A stretch of 64,000 nt of DNA from Mixta sp031457955 (lineage in GTDB: Bacteria > Pseudomonadota > Gammaproteobacteria > Enterobacterales > Enterobacteriaceae), in contig NZ_JAVDXN010000004.1 of assembly GCF_031457955.1 (NCBI RefSeq), forward strand, positions 1 to 64,000. The letters run 5' to 3'. Shown here in pieces: positions 1-8,663 of the stretch. The notes beneath the pieces are model-generated. The model saw nothing but the letters and a program-made list of their open reading frames with translations. It was not told the DNA's origin and ran no database searches. The translations under genes were made by a program, and so were the position numbers. The first letter of the stretch is position 1. Every line of letters begins with the position of its first letter.

Positions 1-74
1 CACTCTGAGACTTGATACTGCAATATTTTTTGCGATATCCCGTCCGTGAGTGCCCACACAGATTGTCTGATAAA

Positions 75-86
75 TTGTTAAAGAGC
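75..86 (-). promoter_or_regulatory. boxA antitermination site of the rrn leader
   Basis: The minus strand reads GCTCTTTAACAA, the rrn boxA core bound by NusB/S10 to build the ribosomal antitermination complex. It sits downstream of P1 and P2, as expected. Confidence 0.88.
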
Positions 87-126
87 GGTGCGACCAGCGT
101 TTGTTGCCGTTGTCGCGAGGTGGCGT

Positions 127-154
127 ATATTACGCTACTCTCTTTCAGAGTCAA
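127..154 (-). promoter_or_regulatory. rrn promoter P2
   Basis: On the minus strand a -35 TTGACT (149-154) and a -10 TAATAT (127-132) are separated by 16 bp. The predicted start is about 120 bp downstream of the P1 start, the usual P1-P2 spacing. Confidence 0.85.
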
Positions 155-249
155 CCTCTTTTTCAGAAGTTTTTCTCCGGCGATTCAGACTTCGCTGAAC
201 CGCCTGACTCGACGCTGCCTAAGCTGCTTTGCCGTGTCAGTGGAGGCGC

Positions 250-277
250 ATTATAGGGAGTTCTCAGAACCTCGCAA
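250..277 (-). promoter_or_regulatory. rrn promoter P1
   Basis: On the minus strand a -35 TTGCGA (272-277) and a perfect -10 TATAAT (250-255) are separated by 16 bp, the suboptimal spacing typical of rrn P1. The -10 lies in the context ACTCCCTATAATGCGCC, nearly identical to E. coli rrn P1. The A/T-rich block at 283-296 could be the UP element. P1 is the growth-rate-regulated promoter (Fis, ppGpp/DksA). Confidence 0.88.
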
Positions 278-480
278 GCGCTAATTTAAAAAAAATGACT
301 GAGCGTTTCTTTTTTCGCCAAATGCGCAAATAGCAGCCGCCCATTGCACACATCTTAGCCTAAAAGCCGTTTTGCATTACCCGCTTTTGTCCACATGTCG
401 TTCTCCGGCTGGTGCTATTCTCTATTGCTCTGCTGATTTTTGTTTTTCCCCGCGTAAACAATAAAGAAGAAGGATGCTTG

Positions 481-1884
481 ATGATCAAATCTGCGCGCAG
501 TATGGCCGGCCTCCCCTGGATTGCTGCGATGGCTTTTTTCATGCAGTCACTCGACGCAACAATATTGAACACCGCCCTTCCGGCAATAGCCGACAGCCTC
601 CAGCGCTCTCCACTTGCTATGCAGTCTGCGGTGATCAGCTATACCCTGACGGTAGCAATGTTAATCCCGGTCAGTGGCTGGCTGGCCGATCGCTACGGTA
701 CGCGTAAGGTGTTTATCGTTGCCGTTTTCCTCTTTACCTTTGGTTCTTTGATCTGCGCGCTTTCCGGCTCGTTAACGATGCTGGTTGTCTCACGCATTAT
801 TCAGGGAATTGGCGGAGCGATGATGATGCCGGTAGCGCGCCTTGCTCTGTTAAGAGCCTATCCACGCAGCGAGCTGTTACCGGTATTGAACTTTGTTACC
901 CTGCCAGGGCTGGTCGGCCCGGTAGTGGGTCCCATGCTGGGCGGCATCCTGGTGACCTACGCCTCGTGGCATTGGATCTTCCTGATAAACATTCCTATCG
1001 GCATTCTGGGTATCGTCTACGCGCGCAAATATATGCCGGACTTCACCACGCCGCGTCGCCGCTTCGATCTGTTGGGCTTTATGCTGTTCGGATTTGGTCT
1101 GGTGCTACTGTCATGCGGAATAGAGCTGTTCGGGGAGAAAATCGTCGCCAGTATGGTCGCCACCGCCGTACTGCTGGCGGGCATACTCTTACTGCTTCTT
1201 TATATAGTACATGCGCGCCGTCATCCTACGCCGCTGATTGGCCTGCCCATGTTTAAGACGCGCACCTTTTCTATCGGTATTCTGGGGAACGTGGCTTCCC
1301 GGCTTGGCACCGGCTGCGTTCCTTTCCTTATGCCGCTGATGCTGCAGGTAGGGTTTGGTTATTCGGCGATTATTGCTGGCTGTATGATGGCGCCGACGGC
1401 GATTGGGTCAATGCTGGCTAAATCCACGGTCACCGGCGTGCTGCGCAAGCTGGGCTACCGCACTACGCTGGTCGCGATTACGATAATCATCGGTCTGTTT
1501 ATTGCCAGCTTTGCGCTGCAGTCACCGGGCGAGCAAATTTACGTTCTGCTGCTGCCGCTGTTTCTGCTGGGAATGGCGATGTCCACGCAGTTTACCGCCA
1601 TGAATACCATCACGTTGGCCGATCTGACCGATGAGAATGCCAGCAGCGGCAACAGCATGTTGGCGGTAACCCAGCAGCTGGCGATCGGTTTTGGCGTGGC
1701 GGTGAGCGCCGCGGTACTGCGTTTCTATGAAAACTTCGGCGGTACCACGGTTGAACAATTCCACTCTACGTTCCTGACCATGGGCGTGGTCACCGTGCTG
1801 TCGGCGCTGGTATTTATGCTGTTAAAACCAGGTGATGGACGCCACCTGATTAGCGATCGCGAAAAGCGCCGTAAAAAAGTTTAA
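481..1884 (+). CDS. hsrA: MFS multidrug-type exporter HsrA (DHA2 family)
   Basis: Inner-membrane drug:H+ antiporter-like protein of 467 residues, about 14 predicted membrane segments. The first segment contains LDATILNTALPAIA and the cytoplasmic loop GWLADRYGTRK is the MFS motif A. It closely resembles E. coli HsrA (YieO), which occupies the same place between rbsR and an rRNA operon. The start at 481 is preceded by AAGAAGG at a 7-base spacing; a longer in-frame start at 412 has no such site. It converges on rbsR and the two genes overlap by 4 bp at their 3' ends. The substrate is not known from sequence. Confidence 0.92.
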   Translation: MIKSARSMAGLPWIAAMAFFMQSLDATILNTALPAIADSLQRSPLAMQSAVISYTLTVAMLIPVSGWLADRYGTRKVFIVAVFLFTFGSLICALSGSLTMLVVSRIIQGIGGAMMMPVARLALLRAYPRSELLPVLNFVTLPGLVGPVVGPMLGGILVTYASWHWIFLINIPIGILGIVYARKYMPDFTTPRRRFDLLGFMLFGFGLVLLSCGIELFGEKIVASMVATAVLLAGILLLLLYIVHARRHPTPLIGLPMFKTRTFSIGILGNVASRLGTGCVPFLMPLMLQVGFGYSAIIAGCMMAPTAIGSMLAKSTVTGVLRKLGYRTTLVAITIIIGLFIASFALQSPGEQIYVLLLPLFLLGMAMSTQFTAMNTITLADLTDENASSGNSMLAVTQQLAIGFGVAVSAAVLRFYENFGGTTVEQFHSTFLTMGVVTVLSALVFMLLKPGDGRHLISDREKRRKKV

Positions 1885-2882
1885 CGTTGCACCACTGACT
1901 GTCGTTCGATCAGCTCCGGCGTCAGCACCAGCCTTTGCTGGCTGCCGCCGGGCGATTTGAGGCGATGAATTAACGTATCGATCGCCAGTTCGCCCAGTTC
2001 ATCCTTTGGCTGATGAATGGTGGTGAGCGGTGGCGTCATATAGCGCGCCAGTTCAATATCGTCATATCCCATCACCGCCATATCGTCAGGAACGCGTAAC
2101 CCTGCCTGATACAATGCGTGATAAGCCCCCACGGCCATCGCGTCATTGCTGGTAAATACCGCCTGCGGCGGCGATTTACAGGCCAGCAGCGCCATCATAC
2201 CGTTATATCCGCCCTGAAACTCAAAATCGCCATTAACGATGTATTCTGCAGGTAAAGGCAGACCGGCGGCGACCATTGCCTGCTTAAATCCTTCCAGCCG
2301 CAGCCGCGCCGGGGTTTTATCCAGCGGCCCGGCAATGCAGGCGATGCGCGTATAACCGCACGCGATAAGATGGCTCGCCGCCAGCTCGCCGCCGAGCAGC
2401 GAATTGTCCTGAATAATATCGCTGCCGCCGTCGAAGGGCGCCCAGTCCATCATCACCGAAGGGATGCCTGGATAACGCGTCAGAATATCGGCAGAAGGGA
2501 GATGGCTTTCGGTACACATGATCAGCAAACCATCGACGCGCTTTTGCAGCAAGGTTTCCAGGCTGCGATTCATGCGCTCTTCATCGCCTTCGGTATTGCA
2601 GAGCACCAAACTGTAACCGCGCTCGTAGCAGCTGTTTTCCACGCCCCGCACTACTTCGGCATAAAACGGGTTACTGCTGGCGGTAAGCAACATACCAATG
2701 GTATGGGTTTGATTGATCTTCAGGCTGCGCGCTAACGCAGAGGGCGCATAGTTGAGTTCATGAATCGCCGCCTCGATTTTTTCCTTAATCGCTTCACTGA
2801 CAAAACGGCTGTTATTAATGACGTGCGAGACCGTGGAGGTCGAGACGCCCGCTAAACGAGCGACATCTTTCATGGTAGCCAA
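1881..2882 (-). CDS. rbsR: Ribose operon repressor RbsR (LacI family)
   Basis: A 333-residue LacI/GalR-type repressor. The N-terminal helix-turn-helix (residues 1-30, containing MKDVARLAGVSTSTVSHV) is followed by the hinge with YAPSALARSL and a periplasmic-binding-protein-like sugar domain. It is nearly collinear with E. coli RbsR, which represses rbsDACBKR and is released by ribose. It is the last gene of the operon, 5 bp after rbsK, so it is autoregulated as part of the transcript. Matching palindromic operators lie upstream of rbsD. Confidence 0.95.
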   Translation of the reverse strand: MATMKDVARLAGVSTSTVSHVINNSRFVSEAIKEKIEAAIHELNYAPSALARSLKINQTHTIGMLLTASSNPFYAEVVRGVENSCYERGYSLVLCNTEGDEERMNRSLETLLQKRVDGLLIMCTESHLPSADILTRYPGIPSVMMDWAPFDGGSDIIQDNSLLGGELAASHLIACGYTRIACIAGPLDKTPARLRLEGFKQAMVAAGLPLPAEYIVNGDFEFQGGYNGMMALLACKSPPQAVFTSNDAMAVGAYHALYQAGLRVPDDMAVMGYDDIELARYMTPPLTTIHQPKDELGELAIDTLIHRLKSPGGSQQRLVLTPELIERQSVVQR

Positions 2883-2887
2883 TCCGC

Positions 2888-3817
2888 TTACCCCTGCTGC
2901 TGTAAAAAGCGGTCGATCTCTTCGCGCCAGGGCACGGACGGTTGCGCGCCGGGACGCGTCACGGCAATGGCCGCGGCGGCATGGGCAAAACGCACCGCCT
3001 GCGCCATCGGCTGCTGTTCTAACAGCGCGGTAATCAACGCGCCGTTAAACGTATCCCCGGCGGCAATGGTATCCACCGCCTGCACGCGGAAGCCAGGAAT
3101 GCGCTGTCCTTTTCCTTGTTCACTGAGCCAAACGCCACGGCTACCGAGGGTAATCAGCACCTGCGCGATGCCTTTCTCATGCAGCACGGCGGCGGCCCGC
3201 GCCGCATCCTCATCGCTTTTTATCGCAATGCCGGTCAGCATTTCCGCTTCAGTTTCGTTAGGCGTAATCATATCCACCAGCCCCAACAGCGCATCTGACA
3301 ACGGCGCCGCCGGTGCGGGATTCAAAATAACGCGTGTCTGATGCTGTCGGGCTACCTTCGCCGCTGCCAGCACGCTTTCCAGCGGTGATTCCAGCTGCAT
3401 CAGCAAGGCGGAGGCGTCAGCGATCACCTGCTGGTGCTGCGCAACAACCTCTGGCGTTAACGCCGCGTTTGCTCCGGCATGAATAGCAATGCTGTTTTCA
3501 CCTTCGCCGTTGACGAAAATCAGCGCGACGCCAGTCGTGGCGGCATCAATAACCGTAACGGGAGAGGTATCAATGCGGTCAGCGGCTAGCTGTTGGCGAA
3601 TACGTTCGCCAATATCATCCGCGCCCACGCAGGCGATAAATGCGATATCTGCGCCGCTGCGACCGGCAGCAACCGCCTGGTTCGCGCCTTTACCGCCAAA
3701 AGCCACCTGATACTGTTTCCCGATCACCGTTTCACCGGGCCGCGGGAACTGTGACAGATTTAAAATATGATCGGCATTAATACTGCCAAGTACAGCGAGT
3801 TTAGCGGATTGCGTCAT
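2888..3817 (-). CDS. rbsK: Ribokinase
   Basis: PfkB-family sugar kinase of 309 residues that phosphorylates D-ribose to ribose 5-phosphate with ATP. The N-terminal signature GGKGANQAVAAGRSGA spans about residues 41-56 and the C-terminal signature DTIAAGDTFNGAL contains the catalytic base Asp255. The length equals E. coli RbsK. It is separated from rbsB by about 60 bp containing a strong hairpin, which fits lower expression of the kinase than of the binding protein. Confidence 0.95.
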   Translation of the reverse strand: MTQSAKLAVLGSINADHILNLSQFPRPGETVIGKQYQVAFGGKGANQAVAAGRSGADIAFIACVGADDIGERIRQQLAADRIDTSPVTVIDAATTGVALIFVNGEGENSIAIHAGANAALTPEVVAQHQQVIADASALLMQLESPLESVLAAAKVARQHQTRVILNPAPAAPLSDALLGLVDMITPNETEAEMLTGIAIKSDEDAARAAAVLHEKGIAQVLITLGSRGVWLSEQGKGQRIPGFRVQAVDTIAAGDTFNGALITALLEQQPMAQAVRFAHAAAAIAVTRPGAQPSVPWREEIDRFLQQQG

Positions 3818-3838
3818 TCGGGGTTCATCCAGAAAAGT

Positions 3839-3859
3839 GCGCCACCTGAACGGTGGCGC
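3839..3859 (-). terminator. Intercistronic hairpin between rbsB and rbsK
   Basis: An 8-bp perfect stem GCGCCACC/GGTGGCGC with a 5-nt loop lies just after the rbsB stop on the transcribed (minus) strand. There is a weak T-rich stretch but no strong U-tract. A role as attenuator or 3'-end stabiliser of the rbsB message is inferred; such hairpins commonly follow binding-protein genes. Confidence 0.5.
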
Positions 3860-3878
3860 GTTGCCATGCTTTTCTTTG

Positions 3879-4760
3879 TTATTTGGTGACCAGCTTCAGA
3901 TCAACCGGATTGATAGCCTGTACTTTCTCGCCTTTTAACGCTTTATCCGCGATCTGTACGCCTACCTGACCAATTTTTTCCGGCATCTGCGCCACGGTCG
4001 CGGCCAGTTTGCCGCCTTCTACGGCTTTAACCCCATCAGCGGTGCCGTCGAAGCCCACCACCACCACATCAGATTTGCCGGCAGTTTGCAATGCGCGTAG
4101 CGCACCCAGCGCCATTTCATCATTCTGCGCGAATACCGCCTGCACATCCGGATGCGCCGTCAGCAGGTTCTGCATCACGTTCAAACCTTTGGTGCGATCG
4201 AAGTCGGCAGGCTGGCTACCCAGGATCTGAAACTTATGCGCATCGGAAGCCTGTTTAAACCCTTCGCCACGCTCACGTGCGGCGGAGGTGCCGGCGATGC
4301 CCTGCAGCTCAATGATTTTGGCGCCTTCGCCCAGCTTTTTGGCGATAAAGTCTCCGGCCATTTTGCCGCCGAAACGGTTATCTGACGCCACGTGGCTGAT
4401 CACCTTGCCCTGCGCCGCAACGCGGTCCAGCGTAATCACCGGAATATTGGCCTGGTTCGCCATTTTAACCGCATTCCCTACCGCATCCGAGTCGGTGGGG
4501 TTGATCAGCAACAATTTGGTGCCGCGTACGGTCAGATCCTGTACGTTGGCCAGCTCTTTCGCCGGGTTATTCTGCGAGTCCAGCACCACCAGGTTGTATC
4601 CCAGCTTATCGGCTTCTTTCTGCGCGCCTTCTTTCAGTGACACGAAGAAGGGGTTATTCAGGGTAGAAACCACCAGCGCGATGGTATCTTTTGCCAGGGC
4701 GTTGGCGCTGAGGGTGGCACCGAGTAATACCGCCAGTGCCGTCAGTTTTGTCATTTTCAT
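3879..4760 (-). CDS. rbsB: Ribose ABC transporter, periplasmic binding protein
   Basis: A 293-residue high-affinity ribose receptor. Residues 1-23 form a signal peptide ending in ANALA, with the mature protein starting KDTIALVVSTLNNPFF. The rest is a type I periplasmic-binding fold collinear with E. coli RbsB (296 residues), including DSQNNPAKE and NDEMALGALRAL. It delivers ribose to RbsC/RbsA. The start has AAGGA upstream at an 8-base spacing; a second Met two codons later is less well placed. Confidence 0.95.
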   Translation of the reverse strand: MKMTKLTALAVLLGATLSANALAKDTIALVVSTLNNPFFVSLKEGAQKEADKLGYNLVVLDSQNNPAKELANVQDLTVRGTKLLLINPTDSDAVGNAVKMANQANIPVITLDRVAAQGKVISHVASDNRFGGKMAGDFIAKKLGEGAKIIELQGIAGTSAARERGEGFKQASDAHKFQILGSQPADFDRTKGLNVMQNLLTAHPDVQAVFAQNDEMALGALRALQTAGKSDVVVVGFDGTADGVKAVEGGKLAATVAQMPEKIGQVGVQIADKALKGEKVQAINPVDLKLVTK

Positions 4761-4783
4761 CTTTATATCCTTAGAGGTAAGCG

Positions 4784-5755
4784 CTATTTACTGCTTTTGT
4801 TATCCACCAGCACCGCCAGCAAAATCACCACCGCTTTGACGATCATCTGATAGTAGGAAGAGACGCCCAACAGGTTGAGGCCATTATTCAGGAAGCCGAG
4901 GATCAGCGCGCCGATCAACGTGCCCATAATGCGTCCTTTACCGCCCGCCAGGCTGGTTCCGCCCAGCACTACCGCGGCGATGGCGTCCAGCTCATAGCCG
5001 GTGCCTGCGGTAGGTTGCGCGGAAGAGAGACGAGCCACTTCGATGGTGCCCGCCAGCGCCGCCAGCATCCCGCTCAGCGCATAAACAATGATCTTAACGC
5101 GGTTGACGTTAATGCCTGATAACCGGGTTGCCGCTTCGTTTCCGCCCAACGCATAAATATAGCGGCCCAGGCGCGTATGATGCAGCATGTACCAGGCGGC
5201 GAGGAACACCACCGCCATCAGCCAGACCGGCGTCGGAATTCCCAGCGGACGGCCAATCCCGAACCAGCCAAAGAGATCGGCATTATCATTAAAGCCGGTA
5301 TTTACCGGGCTGCCATCGGTATAGACCATGGTGACGCCGCGCAGCAGCAACATCATTACCAGCGTGGCGATAAAGGCCTGCACTTTCCCCTTCGCCACAA
5401 TGGTGCCGGTCAGCGCGCCAATCGCGGCCCCCAGTCCCAACGCGGCGGCAACGGCCAGCAATGCATTCACTTCCAGCCCAACAATCGAGGCCGCGACCGC
5501 GCCGGTCAACGCCAGCAGCGAGCCAACGGAAAGGTCGATGCCGGAGGTGAGAATAACCAGCGTCATGCCTACCGCCATAATGGCGTTCACCGAGGTCTGT
5601 TGCAGAATATTGAACAGGTTATTCACGGTAAAAAAGTTCGGGCTCTGGCTGGCCACCACGGCGATCAGCACAATCAGCGCAATCAGCGATTTCTGCTCCA
5701 GCAGCCAGGCCTTGCTGAACCAGCGGCGGCGAGCGGGTAAGGATTGGGTACTCAT
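4784..5755 (-). CDS. rbsC: Ribose ABC transporter permease
   Basis: Inner-membrane permease of 323 residues, very hydrophobic with 8-10 predicted membrane segments. It is a member of the BPD_transp_2 (sugar importer) family and nearly the same length as E. coli RbsC. It contains the conserved LTSGIDLSVGSLLAL stretch and the glycine-rich AVVLGGTSLAGGKG region near the C-terminus. Its start overlaps the rbsA stop by 4 bp (ATGA), indicating translational coupling. Confidence 0.95.
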   Translation of the reverse strand: MSTQSLPARRRWFSKAWLLEQKSLIALIVLIAVVASQSPNFFTVNNLFNILQQTSVNAIMAVGMTLVILTSGIDLSVGSLLALTGAVAASIVGLEVNALLAVAAALGLGAAIGALTGTIVAKGKVQAFIATLVMMLLLRGVTMVYTDGSPVNTGFNDNADLFGWFGIGRPLGIPTPVWLMAVVFLAAWYMLHHTRLGRYIYALGGNEAATRLSGINVNRVKIIVYALSGMLAALAGTIEVARLSSAQPTAGTGYELDAIAAVVLGGTSLAGGKGRIMGTLIGALILGFLNNGLNLLGVSSYYQMIVKAVVILLAVLVDNKSSK

Positions 5756-7263
5756 AAATGGGCTAACTCCTCGCTGTGTTGCTTGCCTACGGCGGCAGCC
5801 ATCAGGACTTCCTGCGTGGCTTGTTCGGTGGAAAATTCGCCGCTCAGGCGGCCTTCATGCATAACCAGAATGCGATCGCTCATTCCCAGCACTTCCGGCA
5901 TTTCAGAAGAGACCAGAATGATGCTCAGCCCCTCTTCTTTAAACTGGTTGATCAGCTGATAAATCTCTTTTTTGGCGCCGACATCCACGCCACGCGTGGG
6001 CTCATCCAGAATCAGGACGTTAGGGCGCGTCATCAGACCTCGGGCAATAGCGACTTTCTGCTGATTGCCGCCGGAAAGCAGGCCAATGGTTTGATCCATG
6101 CCGGGCGTTTTGATATTAAACAGGCGAATAAAATCGCTTACCGCCAGCTGCTCGGCGCTGTGCTTCAGGCCGCCGCCGCCGTTGCTGAAATAACCCAGCG
6201 CGGTCAGCGACATGTTCTCTTTTACCGACATTCCCAACACCAGGCCATCACGCTTACGATCTTCAGAGATATAAACGATGCCGTTCGCCAGGCCATCCTG
6301 CGGTGTACGCACATTGATTGCGCGTCCGTTCAGCACCACTTTGCCCGCGCTACGCGGCAGCGCGCCGTACAGCATTTTCATCAGTTCGGTGCGTCCCGCG
6401 CCCATCAGCCCGGAAATGCCCAGAATCTCGCCTTTGCGCAGCGTAAAGCTGACATCCTCAATGCCCGGCCCGCTGAGGTTTTCGACCTGCAAACGGATCT
6501 CGCCCGGCGCTTTATCCAGACGGGGATATTGATCTTCCAGCTTGCGCCCCACCATCATTTCAATCAGCGAGGCTTCCGTCAGCGTAGCGACGCTGCACTC
6601 GGCGATAAACTGGCCGTCGCGGAACACCGTGACGTCATCGCAAATTTCAAAAATTTCTTTCATGCGATGCGAGATATAGACAATGCCGCAGCCCTGCGCT
6701 TTCAGTTCATTAATCACCCGGAACAGCGACACCGTTTCAGTATCGGTGAGCGCATCAGTGGGCTCATCCATGACGATCACTTTTGATTCAAAGCTGAGCA
6801 CCTTGGCAATTTCCACCATTTGCTGATCGCCAATGGAGAGATCGCCCACCAGCCGATGGCTGGTAAAACGCAGGTTAAGGCGTTTAAGCAGCGCATCCGC
6901 TTCGGCATGCATCTTTTTCCAGTCGATACGGCCAAAAGCGTTCACGAACTCGCGCCCGAGGAAAATATTCTCCGCAATGGAGAGCTGCGGAATCAGGTTC
7001 AGTTCCTGATGGATAATGCCGATGCCCGCCTCTTGTGACGCTTTTGGCCCGCTGAAGTGGGTCTCTTCGCCCAGCCACTGCAACGATCCGGCGTCGCGTT
7101 TATAGATGCCGGTCAGCACTTTCATCATGGTGGACTTGCCCGCGCCGTTTTCGCCGACCAGCGCCATGACCCGGCCGGGGTAAACGGCAAGCGACGCGCC
7201 ATTCAACGCTTTCACGCCGGGAAAGGATTTTTCGATGCCTTTTAGTTGCAGTAGCGGTTGCAT
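5752..7263 (-). CDS. rbsA: Ribose ABC transporter, tandem ATPase
   Basis: A 503-residue ATPase with two fused nucleotide-binding domains that power ribose import through RbsC. The first domain has a canonical Walker A GENGAGKST (37-45) and signature LSIGDQQ. The second has the degenerate Walker A GLMGAGRTEL and signature LSGGNQQKV, the asymmetry typical of RbsA/MglA proteins. It is seven bases downstream of rbsD. Confidence 0.95.
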   Translation of the reverse strand: MQPLLQLKGIEKSFPGVKALNGASLAVYPGRVMALVGENGAGKSTMMKVLTGIYKRDAGSLQWLGEETHFSGPKASQEAGIGIIHQELNLIPQLSIAENIFLGREFVNAFGRIDWKKMHAEADALLKRLNLRFTSHRLVGDLSIGDQQMVEIAKVLSFESKVIVMDEPTDALTDTETVSLFRVINELKAQGCGIVYISHRMKEIFEICDDVTVFRDGQFIAECSVATLTEASLIEMMVGRKLEDQYPRLDKAPGEIRLQVENLSGPGIEDVSFTLRKGEILGISGLMGAGRTELMKMLYGALPRSAGKVVLNGRAINVRTPQDGLANGIVYISEDRKRDGLVLGMSVKENMSLTALGYFSNGGGGLKHSAEQLAVSDFIRLFNIKTPGMDQTIGLLSGGNQQKVAIARGLMTRPNVLILDEPTRGVDVGAKKEIYQLINQFKEEGLSIILVSSEMPEVLGMSDRILVMHEGRLSGEFSTEQATQEVLMAAAVGKQHSEELAHL

Positions 7264-7270
7264 AGCAGCC

Positions 7271-7690
7271 TCAGAAGGTCACGCCAGCGGTCAGGATAAT
7301 ATTCGCGTAGGGCGTACATTCCCCGCTGCGAATCACCGCCTGGCTCCGTTGCGTTAAGGTTTTAAATTGCTCATGAGGAACATAGGCGATAGCGATCTGG
7401 TTGCCCTGTTGCTGTTGCAGCACGTCCAGCAGCGCGATCAGCTCGCTGTGCAGCGCGGCGTTATGCGTGCGGATCTCTTCGGCAATAATGGCGCTTTCTA
7501 CCTGCATTTCATGCGTGACGACCTGCGTCACCTGTAAAAAGCTCGGAATGCCGTGCGTTATCGCCAGATCGATACGCTGTGGTCCGGCGGGAATCGGCAG
7601 TCCGGCATCGCCAATCGTCAGGCTGTCGGTGTGCCCAAGACGAGCCACGACCGTGGAAATTTCAGCGTTAAGTAAGGTGCCTTTTTTCAT
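7271..7690 (-). CDS. rbsD: D-ribose pyranase
   Basis: A 139-residue cytoplasmic enzyme that interconverts beta-pyranose and furanose forms of ribose so that RbsK receives its substrate. The N-terminus MKKGTLLNAEISTVVARLGH carries the catalytic His20, followed by the conserved IGDAGLPIP. It is the first gene of the rbs operon. AGGAGC stands before the start, and two RbsR-type palindromes lie upstream. Confidence 0.95.
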   Translation of the reverse strand: MKKGTLLNAEISTVVARLGHTDSLTIGDAGLPIPAGPQRIDLAITHGIPSFLQVTQVVTHEMQVESAIIAEEIRTHNAALHSELIALLDVLQQQQGNQIAIAYVPHEQFKTLTQRSQAVIRSGECTPYANIILTAGVTF

Positions 7691-7703
7691 GATGCGCTCC
7701 TGA

Positions 7704-7717
7704 GCGAAACGTTTCGC
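7704..7717. promoter_or_regulatory. RbsR operator O1, proximal
   Basis: Perfect palindrome GCGAAACGTTTCGC, the LacI/GalR-type site reported for RbsR, lying 14 bp upstream of the rbsD start codon and directly before its ribosome-binding site. Binding here would block early transcription. Confidence 0.75.
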
Positions 7718-7783
7718 CAGACGGGAGTGTCAGAAAAAGCTGAGAGGATGACAACAGGAAGGTCGCGAAACTGTGATCGCTAT

Positions 7784-7795
7784 CGAAACGTTTCG
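7784..7795. promoter_or_regulatory. RbsR operator O2, distal
   Basis: Second perfect palindrome CGAAACGTTTCG, centred 79 bp upstream of O1. Next to it is a half CRP-like motif (TGTGA at 7772-7776). A weak promoter, TTGTCA then GACACT on the minus strand, could lie between the two operators, which would allow repression by looping; that arrangement is inferred. Confidence 0.65.
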
Positions 7796-7829
7796 CTGAT
7801 GCGCGGGGAAATTTGATTTAGGCAACGAA

Positions 7830-7849
7830 ACGGGCCGATGACGGCCCGT
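7830..7849 (-). terminator. Probable terminator of the bud operon
   Basis: A 7-bp perfect stem ACGGGCC/GGCCCGT with a 6-nt loop begins 10 bp past the budC stop on the transcribed strand. Only a short T-rich run (TTTCGTT) follows, so it may be a weak terminator. Confidence 0.5.
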
Positions 7850-7858
7850 CGCAAGGGA

Positions 7859-8632
7859 TTAACTAAAGACCATGCCGCCATCAATCAGCAGCGCCTGGCC
7901 GGTCATGTAGTCTGAATCCGGGCCTGCCAGGAAAGCAACGCAGTTAGCCACATCTTCCGGCTCAGAAAGACGGCCCAGCGTGATGCGTTTAGCAAACTCG
8001 GCGGTGCCGTAGCCTAACGGCTGGCCCGCTGCGGCAGAGACCTGACGGTCGATTTCATCCCACATGGGCGTTTTGACAATGCCTGGACAGTAAGCGTTAA
8101 CGGTAATGCCCAGCGGCGCCAGGTCGCGCGCGGCGGTCTGGGTTAAGCCGCGCACGGCGAACTTGCTGGAGCTGTAAACGGCCAGTTCCGGGTTACCAAC
8201 GTGGCCCGCCTGCGAAGAGGCATTGATGATTTTGCCGCCGTGCCCCTGCGCTTTAAAGGCTTTAACCGCGGCCTGAATGCCCCAAATCACGCCTTTCACG
8301 TTGATGTTGTACACCTTATCGACGATTTCCGGCGTAATATCTTCAATCAAGGTGGTCGGCGCGACGCCCGCGTTATTCACGATAACGTCAAAGCCGCCCA
8401 GCTGCTGCTGAGTCTGCTCAACCGCTGCGAATACCTGATCGCGATCGGAGACATCTGTCTTCAGCGCAATCGCTTTACCGCCCTGCTGATTAATCTCATC
8501 GGCGACCTGACGCGCGGTTTCAGCGTTGTAATCCACGACCGCGACAGCAAATCCATCCTTCGCCAGCCGCAGCGCGATAGCTTTACCAATGCCCTGACCG
8601 GAACCGGTCACTAGTGCAACTTTGCTTTTCAT
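7859..8632 (-). CDS. budC: Acetoin (diacetyl) reductase / meso-2,3-butanediol dehydrogenase
   Basis: Classical short-chain dehydrogenase of 257 residues, very like Klebsiella BudC. It has the NAD-binding glycine motif GSGQGIG (10-16), the NNAG motif (87-90) and the catalytic Ser139/140, Tyr153 and Lys157 (YSSSK). It reduces diacetyl to acetoin and acetoin to 2,3-butanediol with NADH, the last step of neutral fermentation. It is the third gene of budA-budB-budC. Confidence 0.92.
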   Translation of the reverse strand: MKSKVALVTGSGQGIGKAIALRLAKDGFAVAVVDYNAETARQVADEINQQGGKAIALKTDVSDRDQVFAAVEQTQQQLGGFDVIVNNAGVAPTTLIEDITPEIVDKVYNINVKGVIWGIQAAVKAFKAQGHGGKIINASSQAGHVGNPELAVYSSSKFAVRGLTQTAARDLAPLGITVNAYCPGIVKTPMWDEIDRQVSAAAGQPLGYGTAEFAKRITLGRLSEPEDVANCVAFLAGPDSDYMTGQALLIDGGMVFS

Positions 8633-8663
8633 AACTGCTCCTTGCTGAGTTGATAAACCGTTA

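Larger units (their letters stand above)
1..243 (-). other. 5' leader of an rRNA operon (16S lies off the left edge)
   Basis: Read on the minus strand, this stretch is the transcribed leader of an rrn operon. It carries promoter P2, then a boxA antitermination site, then the conserved sequence following boxA that in E. coli lies shortly before the 16S gene. The 16S gene itself is not in the window. An rrn operon beside hsrA/rbsR matches the position of rrnC in E. coli. An open frame on the plus strand here is accidental. Confidence 0.88.

Noticed and set aside
12..284. 90-codon frame at the left edge
   Set aside because: The DNA is an rrn leader with boxA, P2 and P1 on the other strand.
5776..6786. 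336-codon open frame antisense to rbsA
   Set aside because: Same reasoning: no domain, lies wholly inside a conserved ABC ATPase gene.
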